From assembly GCA_902702965.1 (NCBI GenBank), contig CACRXP010000696.1, forward strand, positions 190,547-254,546: a DNA stretch of 64,000 bases. The letters are read 5' to 3'. Position 1 is the stretch's first letter; each line of letters starts with the position of its first letter. The notes below the pieces were generated by a model that was given only the letters and a program-made list of their open reading frames with translations, searched no databases and was not told where the DNA came from. Below, one piece after another: positions 32,301 to 44,300 of the stretch. A program made the position numbers and the translations under genes. The DNA comes from Spirometra erinaceieuropaei (Eukaryota; Platyhelminthes; Cestoda; Diphyllobothriidea; Diphyllobothriidae).

Positions 32301-35300
32301 TAAGGGAGACTGGAGTGGTCATTTCTGGCTTATTAGTCATTGCCGGCCAGCCTCAGCCAACACCAGGTAACTGTGAACGCCCTCTGATGTAGTGGTTAAA
32401 AACATACAGTAGGTGGGCTAACTCATGAAGTGTTGGGCGAAATTTTTTAATGCATTCTCGATTCGAAAAGATTAATTAAGTAGGGTTGTAAACATTATCA
32501 TCATGCAACATAATTATATAATAATCTAGTTACCTCAAAATGCCCGCTTTCGAACGAACTTATTTTCGACTACATGCAAGAACTATTGTCAGCAAAAAAT
32601 TTCTTCGTATGTAGCATGCATTTTTCTCATTGATTTTCGATGTCCTTAAAGGTCAATTATAATTCATGAAAAAAAGGCATGAAATATTCATTATTTTGTT
32701 TATTCGATAGGAAATCACGTCTTCTTCCAATTTTATCCCTGAAGAAAGAGTATAATTCGGTTTTAAAAAAAACTTTTCTAATTCCCTAATGATTTTGAAC
32801 TCGACCTGCTGTTATACTTGCATTCAGGGTTTCAAAACTACAAGCTGTATATTGTCTGCGTACAGAAAACCACACTTTCCCTACGGTATTAAGGGGAGAC
32901 CATAAGGGGGTCATAAAATTAAGCAGTGGATTTGAGCAATATTTTTAACTTTACAAGCCACATTGGTAAATGTAGATATATGACGTTTTATGAATGGCCA
33001 TTTCATAGTATTAAAAAATCTGACAATTAAAACCTTTTTAAAACCGAATTATACTCTTTCTTCGGGGATAAAATTGGAAGAAGGCATTATTTCCTACCGA
33101 ATAAATAAAATAATGAATATTTTTAGGCATTTTTTCATGAAATATAATTGACCTTTAAGGGCATCGAAAATCGATGAGAAAATTGCATGCTACTTAAGGG
33201 GCAATTTTTTGCAAACAATAGTTCTTGCATGCAGTCAAAAATAAGTTCGTTCGAAAGCGGGCATCTTGAGGTAACTAGATTATTATATAATTATGTTGCA
33301 TGATGTTAATGTTTACAACCCTACTTACTTAATCTTAATCTTTTCGAAATTTCGCCGGACATTTCATGTGTTAGCCCACCTACTGTAGCTTGCAGTTAAA
33401 ATCGCATTGAAATTACCTCCCTACCTGTCCTCGCTACAACCGACATGGCCTTCGTCGGCGTCAAGAAACTGTGTCAAACTTTAAATCACCGAAACGCCGG
33501 TTTCAAAACCATGGTAGCTCCTACCTGGAACTGGGTTTCGACGGCTTGACGACGGTTAATGAACAGTCTTCCTTCTCTGCCCTTGTCTCTTCGACTCATG
33601 TGAGTGCCAGTAGTGTGAAAAGGTCTGAAAGCGTGTGCTATTCCAGTATCAGCAAACCATGAACCTCGCAGTCTAGTATGCGCTGGCAGTTCCCTGGCAT
33701 CTGGTTCCCTGCCGATAGATGCGCCTGTGCTCCCACTGGGTATGCAGGTGGTGGGCATGGCTGCCCAGTCATCATCCTCGTCGCTCTGGCTCCTGTTGTT
33801 GTATTGCTGTTGTTGTTGGTGACAAATCACCGGTCAAGTGTACATTGTGAGCCAGGGGGTGTGGTGGCACGCCTAGATGCGGGTCCGGCCGTGCCAGCCA
33901 CCTGCGCCCTTCCCCGCCTCCGGCCTTCTCGACTCTGTCTTGACACCGGGTTCAGGTGGGGGAGGAGGAGAGGGTGCGGTAGGCACTGTGCAAGTCTACC
34001 CATACTATACATCACTCGGAAGTTACTTTGTCTGTTTCACCTTTCAGTGGAGCACACGGTGGACATCGTCGGCAACAACGGTCGAACTGTCAGTGCCGGT
34101 TGTAGAGGGATTTTCAGGTGTAGAAGGTGTATTTGCCATGATAGCATTGCAGTGAAAGCGGCTGTCATTGATGCCCAAATTGATCCACCCGGCGTCAGAA
34201 TGGCCTGAGGCATTGTAAGCAGATCCGTCGCGTGCGATGGGTGTATTTCGGCCGCATCACCGGTTTCCATGCGATGGGTTCGCAAGTACCCTGGCTTTGC
34301 AAGGTTCTGTCCTGGCGTTCCTGTCTCCATTCACACGACGACCGTGGTCTGGCCGTCAGACAATCAGGCAGGGGGACGTTAGATTTTTTTCCGAAAGCCG
34401 GTGGTTTTTCTTCGGAATCTCAACCAGTATTAATTTTTATGAGGCTTACGAAGGTCCATACCTTTGCAGATGAAAGGCGCTAGAACCACCAGTTCTCTCA
34501 TCTGAAGCTCAAACAACTGGGCCTGCGCCCTCCGGCCTAGCCGAGTGGTCCGTACTCCGTGTAAAGGCAAGGGAGACTGGAATGGCCATTTCTGGCTTAT
34601 TAGCCGTCGTCAGCTAGTCATACCCAAGCCCGAAGTGTGCAACACCCTAAGGCTTGAACTCGCGACCTGTTAGTTAGAAGTCCACGCCTCTAACCACTGG
34701 GCCATGAGCCCATTGCCCTGTCGGTATCTACAGGAAGCTCTTAGTAGTCCCCTTATAAATGCCACTGGTAGTACCTACTAGCAGAGGATAGGGGAGATAG
34801 ACTCACACAGCAGGACCATCGTTAGGAACCTAGCTTTAGACGTTAGCCCTGCGAGTTAAACAAAAACAACAACGAAATATTAATTTACGCGCTGAATTAG
34901 CAAACGTACTGGTATGTGATGGCACACCGATTGCGCATTCCTAGTGCAACCACTGAGCATTTGTCACCCCTGTCAGATGCTATCTGTAATTACGGATTCT
35001 AATGTGAATCCGGGACGGCAGGCGAATAAAATCCCAGCCTCATTAATCACAGCACCCGCCTTATGAACACTGCCACTGTCGAGAAGAGAGCACAGTGGCG
35101 TCCTGCGTATGGCATTATTTACAGTGAAGCAGGCTGCCGCAGAACCTACTTCTTTCACATTTCCCATGCCTCATTAGCAAAAGAAAGTCAGGAAGACTGA
35201 TGGTGGTGACGGCGGCGGCGCAGTGACTGACAAGGTCCAAAACTACCGTCTGCGTGAGCCACATGCGCGCTGGAACCCCAAATCCCCCTGAATGGTCTTC

Positions 35301-38300
35301 GGTGAGTGGGCCTGGCCTCCCTGTCCAGTCGGTTGGCAGTTCAAGATTGTTAGTCCGTTGCAATAATTTAATTGGTGTGTGTGTGTGTGGTTGTTTATGG
35401 TGAAGAATCTGGGTGCCAGATCCGTGCTGAAACGTCCTCTCTGCCATACGGGATGAAAGCACAAATCAAGTCGACGCCTGACAAGGTTGAGCTCAATGGC
35501 TGATATAGCTTGACTTCCTCCCGTCTAACGCGTTTCACACACACAACTGTAGCGTACTTTATACGCAGTTTAGGTTAAGGTGATACCATGCTAACAGCAC
35601 AGGTACTGGCCAAAAGCCCATACACGCGTGTTTCGCCGGTGTTCTGCCGCTGTATGGCGCAGCTGCGAGGGATTCGGCTCGTCAGTGGGTCCCCCAGCAT
35701 TCCCGGTGTGTTTTCTGGTAGATACTCCAATTTAGAAATTGTCGCTTTTTAATTTCCTCAGAAATTATCTGTGAAGTTGGAGTAGATCAGTTTATTCAAG
35801 GTCTATAGGTTCAGACCGAGAATTTTATGTATGAATATTTGGGACGAAGTCCATCAGCCACAGCGGGTAACCACCCCAACTTCGCAGATAATTTCTGAAG
35901 AAATTAAAAAGCGACAATTTCTAAATTGGAGTATCTACCAGAAAACAGACGGGGAATGCCGGGGGACCCACTGACGGGCCGAACCCCTCGTAGCTGTGCC
36001 ATGCAGCGGCAGAATATCGGCGAAACACGCTTTTGGCTAGTACCCGTGCTGTTAGTATGGTATAACCTTACCCTAAAGTATACTTCTGGCTGTCTGTCGA
36101 CAGTTAATGAATATTACGCGGTTACCCGCTGTGGCTGATGGACTTTGGCCCAAATATTCATACATAACATTCTCGGTCTGAGCCTATAGACCTTGAATAA
36201 ACTGATCTACTTCAACTTCGTAGATGATTTCTGAGGAAATTAGAAAGCGGCAATTTACACACAGTGACTTTGGGCTTTCCATCGGAAATATTTCCCGTTG
36301 CACAAACTAACGCCACTTTGAAAGAGGAATTGCTCAAGGAACACACACACAGTTAGACCTTCAGTCTCGACGACTACGACACTCGCTGACACCCATGAAA
36401 CATGGACACTGTACATACTTTTCGGTTGTTTTGCGATGCTTGTGTTCACTTACCCATGTTTTCCGGGAAGAATGCATGCAAAGGATTCCTTTCCTGCGCT
36501 CATTTAGTAGGAAATTGCAACATTCGCACTTGTTTTGCCTGGTTGAACGAAGTCTATCGGCCTTAAAGGGATGTTAGGGTACTCATTCGCGCATTTGGGC
36601 ATCTGCAGGTTTAGGAATCTCGTTTGGAAAATCTGCATTGTGATCCGCACCTTTTACAGCGTTTTATGAACACCAAGGGGCCCACCTCGCATGATTCGAT
36701 TGCGAATCCGAAACGTCCGGGAAATGAAGATTCGTATTCCAGCTATCAAGTCTCTTACGCCCTTTGAAAGCATACGTTCATCTGTTTTAAAGTAACTACG
36801 TAGGTTGCGATTTGGGAACTGGTAGAACAAACGCAAATGCAGGGTTACCTTTAAAATATACACGATCTGTAGGGCGTCTATTGTTTTTTTTTTCGATTGG
36901 TTAACAAATCGTGTCAAGATACGATGCAATTTGCTGGACAGGCGAATGTCAGCTTTCTACCTAACAATTTCAGCCACCGATCCCGCCACCATCATTCCTT
37001 CCATCTTCCTGGCGTCCGACTTCGATCTGGCGAATCCGCAAACATTCCATCGCGTAATTCCGCTGCACCCGCGGGGCTCCACTAGTCAACGTCACCAGCA
37101 GACCAGCAGTGAGAGTCGCTTGCCTTCCGACCAATCACCTGCACCCATCTCCCAGTCAGCCGCTTTCTCCAACCAGAATGAACGGCTTTCGCAGTACTTG
37201 GACGCTGTGGAATTGCGTATAATTAAGCATGTAAGTGATTGGTTTCCTACCTACTCCAGTGTTTTTGTACTCGTCAGTGGTGGTGCTGGTGGTGGTGGCG
37301 GCGGCGGCGGTGGTGTCAGTTCAAACAACTCCTTTCCTCCATTTAGATACTGGACGCAGACTTTATCATTCCGGCTATAAACCGTATCGTTTACTGGTGT
37401 ACGCATATATCAGCTACTCGAAATGGATTATTGTTACANNNNNNNNNNNNNNNNNNNNNNNNNNNNNNNNNNNNNNNNNNNNNNNNNNNNNNNNNNNNNN
37501 NNNNNNNNNNNNNNNNNNNNNNNNNNNNNNNNNNNNNNNNNNNNNNNNNNNNNNNNNNNNNNNNNNNNNNNNNNNNNNNNNNNNNNNNNNNNNNNNNNNN
37601 NNNNNNNNNNNNNNNNNNNNNNNNNNNNNNNNNNNNNNNNNNNNNNNNNNNNNNNNNNNNNNNNNNNNNNNNNNNNNNNNNNNNNNNNNNNNNNNNNNNN
37701 NNNNNNNNNNNNNNNNNNNNNNNNNNNNNNNNNNNNNNNNNNNNNNNNNNNNNNNNNNNNNNNNNNNNNNNNNNNNNNNNNNNNNNNNNNNNNNNNNNNN
37801 NNNNNNNNNNNNNNNNNNNNNNNNNNNNNNNNNNNNNNNNNNNNNNNNNNNNNNNNNNNNNNNNNNNNNNNNNNNNNNNNNNNNNNNNNNNNNNNNNNNN
37901 NNNNNNNNNNNNNNNNNNNNNNNNNNNNNNNNNNNNNNNNNNNNNNNNNNNNNNNNNNNNNNNNNNNNNNNNNNNNNNNNNNNNNNNNNNNNNNNNNNNN
38001 NNNNNNNNNNNNNNNNNNNNNNNNNNATGTGCACGTGTGCGCATGTTGCATCCGGCCGGACTGTGAGGTCACTGCACCCGGAACTGCTAGCTGTGAATGA
38101 CCTTGACGCAGTGGGATCCTGAACATAGGCGCCAGGCACCGGCGTGATGACTGTCGACCACAGCTCCCCACGGCAGTTGCGTTTTCATCGCGTCGGGGTC
38201 ACCAATTCGCAGAGGGTATGCGCATGTTGCAGTTGGCTAAACTGTCAGGTCGTTGCCTATGGGACGGCTCGCTGTGATGGTGATAAAGTGCGGCCCTGAA

Positions 38301-41300
38301 CGAAGACCCCAGGCATCGCAACCATGACTGCCATCTACAAGCTCTCCGAAGACGGATTCTGGTGTGCGACTCCAGTACATCGACTGCTTCTCCCAGTCTT
38401 CGCACGTCCTCCAGACGCCCCCTCGTCCACAGCCTGAGTCCGATGCAGTTTAACACGCCCCCTCTTGCTGTTGGACAGGCCATTGCTCGGCTTGGAGCCA
38501 TTGATCCTCGTCATATCCAGCCAGAACGCGCAGGCATAGTCAGTCTCCTACTAGCGGCACAAGATCTAGTCGGCATGTGAGCTAGTCAGACAAATGAGTC
38601 TGGCCATCCCTTTACGTCCTCTGGCGGTGTCGGGGGGGGGGTGAGCTGTACCAGCCGATCCAGTGCCCCATTCCCCGGCGTCTGAGTGCTCTCCGAAGCC
38701 GATCGCGACAACCGAACTGATGTGCAGGTGTGCCACCAAGGTCAGGTCACTCCTCTGGCGCCTCTTATTAACCAGCGCTGCGTCACGGCTGCGTCCACAC
38801 ACACTGGCGCCATCTCACGTGCGTCGACCAGCGTGCCTTGTCACCCGTGATGCTCCCCATCACATGCTCAACACTCAGCCAGTCACTTCCTCATTGCTGA
38901 CACGGACATGCAAGCTGCGGACTGACGGCCACCTAACCTTTGTATTGAATAAATGTGCTCTTTCAGCTCCCTACCGTCTGTCACAGGACGGGACGGCACT
39001 TGTGTGTGTGGTTGCAGTTGCTCTGACAACTTTTATCCCCACCCATCTGCATGATCCGCGGCCGCCTTCTTGTCGGAACTGGGAACCTGTTTATTTCGCA
39101 ACTAACCCTCGCTCCGTTATTCTCTTCCTGTGCATGTGCCCAGTTCGTCGCACCAAGGAGAGTTTCGCCATTCCAGGGGGTTCCTTTTGTTCCACCACCC
39201 TTTTTTTGGAAATAAGACTCCAACTTGTCTTGTCTTTCCTGCAAAAATCCTCTTACGCACTGACCTGCCTTTTTTCAGTGAGACTAAACTTCATACTGCG
39301 AAATGGATCATTGTGTTTGCATCCGCGTCTAGTACAGTCGAATTTCTGGCGAAACATGGTAATCCGTCCTAACCTCACAGAGTTCACCCCTGCAAATATC
39401 CACCTGCACCGCAGATCAGGTGTCTGGATCTCAGCCGATTGGGACTTTCAAGGTCGGCACCCCAGCCCTTTAACACCGGGGAGGGGGGGGCTTCGTTTCG
39501 TTTCGCGACGTCAGCCCAGAATCCAGCCTTGTATCGTTTTCGCCCTACTAACTAAAACATTGTTTTGCTGACACGTTCTACTACTTGTAAAAGTCATCTC
39601 ATTGCCGATAGAGGTGAATAGGCGGGCTCCAGGAAGCAGTTCAGAAGAAGATGCGATCGCTGAGCATGAACTTTACTGGCCTGACGTTTCGGATCCTCAC
39701 TCGAACTTATTCCTTTATCTGGACACCAAGCTTATCGTCCCAATCCATCGGACTTTCACTTAAATCACGCCTCATCGGGGATGCGGCCTACACACAAGAG
39801 CCAGGACACACATGCTCTACAGTCATTTTCTCGTTTGGGTCTAATAGTCTCGTCCCCACTTGCCCACCGTTAAGCCTTCGCATCTGCTATTTCTAAGTGG
39901 CGTGATGTCCACCTGGCAACCGCGTGTGCGTGTCTGTCCCGACCGCCGGCACGCTTTTATCTGCCTGACCGTTCTGCCGGCATCGAATTGCTGGACCAGA
40001 ACCGTATTGCCCGCGAGACTGGGCTATAAAGAGTCATTAAATTAATAAATTCACCCTCCCCCTTCCCCGCTAACCTCTGAGCGGTGTGGCAGCAATACGG
40101 CGAATTTGTCGATTCGACTGCCTTCTGGCTCGCAAGGCGAGCTTATTTTTAGTCGGTTAGGGGCGCTTATAGCCAACCCCAACCCTAGCCGGAGTTTAGC
40201 GAGGGGCGACCATCAATGTTTTTTGCCTTTTAGTTCTTTTTAAGACACGCCGTCGACACGAAACTCTGCTCGCGCCACCATTAAGAGGGAGCAAAGAGGT
40301 CTGTTTGCGACAGTATGCCGCGAAACTGCAGAGGAGGGAATAATGCTCTTAATGAGATGCGCGCATACTGTTTGGACCGGAATGGCCATTTCTGGCTTAT
40401 TAGCCGTCGTCAGCCAGTCATACCCAACCCCGAAGTGTGGAACACCTGGGGCCCGAACTCGTGCGTGCCGCACGCATTCCGTCGCCAATGACGATGGCCA
40501 CCGTGTAGCCCACAGTACACTTGGCGCCGGCCAGTGACTTGCACGTGAATTAGTTTATAGTGATAGCGGGCTTACGCAGCGTCTGCCGCACTCTCTCCAC
40601 CCCCATCCTCCCCTCAGAGACAGAATGACCGGAGGCGGGCTCGGGCGCGGTGGTTGACAAGACCAGACAATCCATCAACGCGCACCGCACACACGGTCTG
40701 GCCTCCCAACAATGTACTAGAGGCAGGCGGCGGCTGGAATCTCATCCAGATGTGAGTGTCATAGAGGCTACATTCAGAAGGCACAAGTGAGTCTGACTGT
40801 CCGTTCTGAGAGGACCAATTAACACCTGCCGTGCCCGGAGCTGTCCCCAGTTTTGGTCCAGAGGCTCTACCTTGCACCCTGTTTGTCGCCGACCATGTCA
40901 CGCAGAAGGGGGCGGCTCTCGTCCGACCGCCGTATTCATGTATAACCGTAGTAAAGCGCTTGCTCAGACCTGACGCGACCCAAATAGCATACATCGTGAG
41001 ACCGTGTGTCACCATCTTGTGATCTAACTCCCGTTCAAAAGGACCGCTAGCTCGAAGCACCAGCGGACCGGGGGGATATACCGAATTTACGCGGCCAGAT
41101 AGCGTTTGTTGCGGAATAGAATGAAATCACCAGCCTCCACGTCGTTACTTTCGTGTCAACATCTACCATTTTTTCACTATTCATACTTGCCTCGAAGAAA
41201 TCGTGCTGTCTCCTTAGCGAAGTCGCTTCCTCAAAACGTGGCAACTTTCTCGTGGCACTTGCGACTTCGATTGCACTACAGTTGTCCGAACCCACTGCCC

Positions 41301-44300
41301 CAAGCTGCCTCAAGGCCTCTTCCTATAATCCCACTTATCTGACTCACCGTCCTTGTGGAACTAAGAAAGCAACAATGATTAGACTACACGAATGCTTCAG
41401 CAAAGGTGTCGTTAAGTCTCCGACTTGTCAGTGCTTGCTTGAGATATTCTGTACTTCCAAGAATTCTCCTCCAACTGCATGCCCTGATCCCTTGAAGGTA
41501 ACCGGAAGTAAATGAATTGGAATACATCCGAGATAGGCAGCGCCCTTTTGGGTGAGAATGCGCCAAGTCGTTGAGTCGCCATTCAGATGCACAGTCGATG
41601 TGCCATCTCACGAACTATTAACCGAAATTCTGAAGTGCGTTTTTGTTTCGAAGATGGGGTTGTAATGTTAGTTTCCATGCAGCATAATCCCAAGACATTT
41701 CAATCATGCCAAGAGGTCGGCTTTTGAACGAGCTTTTTCGGCCGCCTACAAAAATTGAATTGTGTAAAAAACGGCCAATTAGGTAATATGCATATTACTC
41801 GTTAATTTTTTATAGAAAACATTCACGAAAATATTGTTTCTCGTGCTCACTTTGTGAAAAATTACGTCTTTTTAAAATTTTCCACCTGTCATTTATATTT
41901 TGTATGGCAATTTCTCAATCGGCCTTCTTCTTCAGCTTCAGTTAGTTGCGTCTGTGCACTCCGCCCAGCCAACTATTCAGTCCTTGCTCAAGTCCAACGA
42001 CTTCTGTGCTGCCCTCGATCTGGTCTCCTCCACACAGGAGCTGCTTTCAGCGCCGGACACACCCAACTTCGCCTGTCTGCGTCATCTGAGCGCGCAGCTC
42101 ACGGAGATCGCGAGGTTTGTGCAGAACATGGTGGTGGCCGAATTCCAGGTGGCCATTCAAGACTGCCTCGACAAGAAGACATTCCTCAGCCTCTCCTCGG
42201 AGGCCAAGTCTGTGGCTGTTTCGCCGACTTTTACCCTCTCCGAGGATGCCTCCGATGTGAGTGGCGACTGCTGCCGCCTCTCCTCTGGTTCTCCCCCCTC
42301 AATTTTAATTTCTACACTACTTACTTGGTTTCGGAGTACGGTGCGCGCGTACTCCAATCTTCGCCATTTTAGTTGGAGGTTGTGCAGCACTGAACAGTCG
42401 CAGGTGAAAATGACGTCCACGTGACCGTCCATAGCGACGAGTACTCACTAATCAGGCGGTATTACTGTCAGAGGTAGGTAATAAGACTAGGTTGGCCGTT
42501 TCTGACTACAGTAGGTGGGCTTACCCATGAAATGTCAACTGAAATTCCGAAATGCGTTTCCCTTCGAAAAGATTACTTAAGTAGAGTTGTAAAACGAAAC
42601 AGCCTGCAGTATAATTCTATAATAATTCAGGTACCTCAGGATGCCGGCTTTTGAACGAACTTCCTTCCGGCTGCATGCAAAAACCATACTCTGTAAAAAT
42701 GACTACTAATGTAGCATGCATTTTCCTCATCGATTTTCGATGCCCCTTAAAGTCCAAATGTATTTCATGGAAAACATGCATAAAATATTCATTCTTCTGC
42801 TCATTAGGTAGATAATTACGTCTTCTTCTAATTATATACTCGAAGGAGGGACATAATTTGGTTTTAAAGGTGTCTAATTGTGGGACTTTTAAATACAATG
42901 AAATGTCCGTTCATAAAACGCCATGTCTCTGCATTTACCAATGTGGCTTGTAAATCTAACAATACAGATCAAATCCACTGCTAAATTTTATGAACTTCAT
43001 ATGGCCTCCTCTTTATACCGTAGAGAAATGTGTGGTTTTCCGTACGCGGAAAATACATGGCTTGTAGTTTGGAAACCCTGAATGCAAGCGTGACGGCAGA
43101 GCGGGTTCCAAAGTATTCTGGAATTAGAAGAGTTTTTAAAAACTGTATAATAATCTTCCTTCGAGTATAAAATTGAAAGAAGACGTAATTTTCTACGTAA
43201 TGGGCGGAAAAATGAATATTTTTATGCATGTTTTCCATAAAATATAATTAGACTTTTAGGGACATCGAAAATCAAAGAGAAAACGTCATGCTACTTAGGT
43301 GGTTCATTTTTAGAGTGTAGTTTTTGCATGTAGCCGGAAGGAAGTTTGTTCAAAAGTCGGCGCCCTAGGGTAACTGAATCATAAAAGAATTATGCTGCAT
43401 GATGATTAGTTTTACAACCCTACTTAATTAGTCTTTTCAAAACGAAACGCATTTCGGAATTTCGGTTGACATTTCATGAGTTAGCCCACCTACTGTATTT
43501 GTGTCAGTTAGCCGGTCTGACCTCAATCCTTAATCCTAAATGGCTTGAAATTTTAGTGGGACTCAATTGCTCATTGAGTCTAACGCCTTACCATCTGGGC
43601 CTTGAGCTCACGGATGCGGCAGGTAAGTCAGAAATGGTCATGCCAGTCTCACATGTTCTTATGGGCATTGCCCATCACCAAGCAGGCGAGTGGCGAAATA
43701 AGATAGACGATCCGCCTGCGCGTGCCACGCACAACCTGGACCTCGCAGTATGTGTCAAGCTTTCGTGAATTCGGCTCTTTTTCCACATGTGTAGGCTTGC
43801 CATGGAGGAGCCATTGCGACCCAACTCTCCGTTTCCAGTCACTCCAAAGTATCCTCATAAGGACCGACTTATTCCTTCAGTTGGCAGCCTCCAAAGCCAC
43901 GATTATTAGCGTATTCTGGTAGATTCAAATACGTCAGCTTTAAATCAGGAATGCGTTGATTTGACACTGTCAACCCCACTCTATCCTCCCTTTCCAATGC
44001 GGCAGACTACTGTCCGAGCCTGTCAATCAACTACTGATGGGATTGGCTGACGTGAAACAAAAGCCTGCATCTAGTGTGTTGCACCATGCACGTATTTACG
44101 ACTGTGCGCAGCCCGGTTAACGCGCCCCGCGAGCCGACCTGACTCGCGTCTTGGTGCAGCGCATGTACAGCGTTTGAGATGAAATACTGTACCACTGACT
44201 CACATAAATCACTCTCCTTTTGTCTCCCGCCGGCAGCTCATGCCAAGTGTACTGGGCCTACTGCGCATCGGGCACTACGAATTTGTCGACATCCTGCGCA

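Larger units (their letters stand above)
27095..36973 (+). other. VPS54 intron 4 (9.9 kb, transposon-rich)
   Basis: The largest intron. It holds a CT-rich tract, a foldback element inside a Penelope tail, SINE copies, a Penelope-like RT relic, a complete TA-foldback element, a G/C-rich repeat copy and a double palindrome. The stretch 28.7-30.2 kb shows nothing I recognise. Confidence 0.6.
37231..41935 (+). other. VPS54 intron(s) 5, with a missing exon and an assembly gap
   Basis: The segment that normally joins the YLD-VE block to the TVHQTQP-like block (about 70 residues) is not found. It most likely lies in the 588-base gap 37439-38026. The stretch 38.0-41.6 kb holds a Penelope tail fragment, a SINE fragment and a G/C-rich repeat copy. 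Confidence 0.55.

Noticed and set aside
36897..37085. Alternative + frame overlapping exon 5
   Set aside because: Shadow of the VPS54 exon; only the exon frame matches the family.
37347..37438. Exon candidate after ATTTAG (ILDADFIIPAINRIV)
   Set aside because: It follows a good acceptor in phase 0 but does not resemble the expected VPS54 block and runs into the gap.
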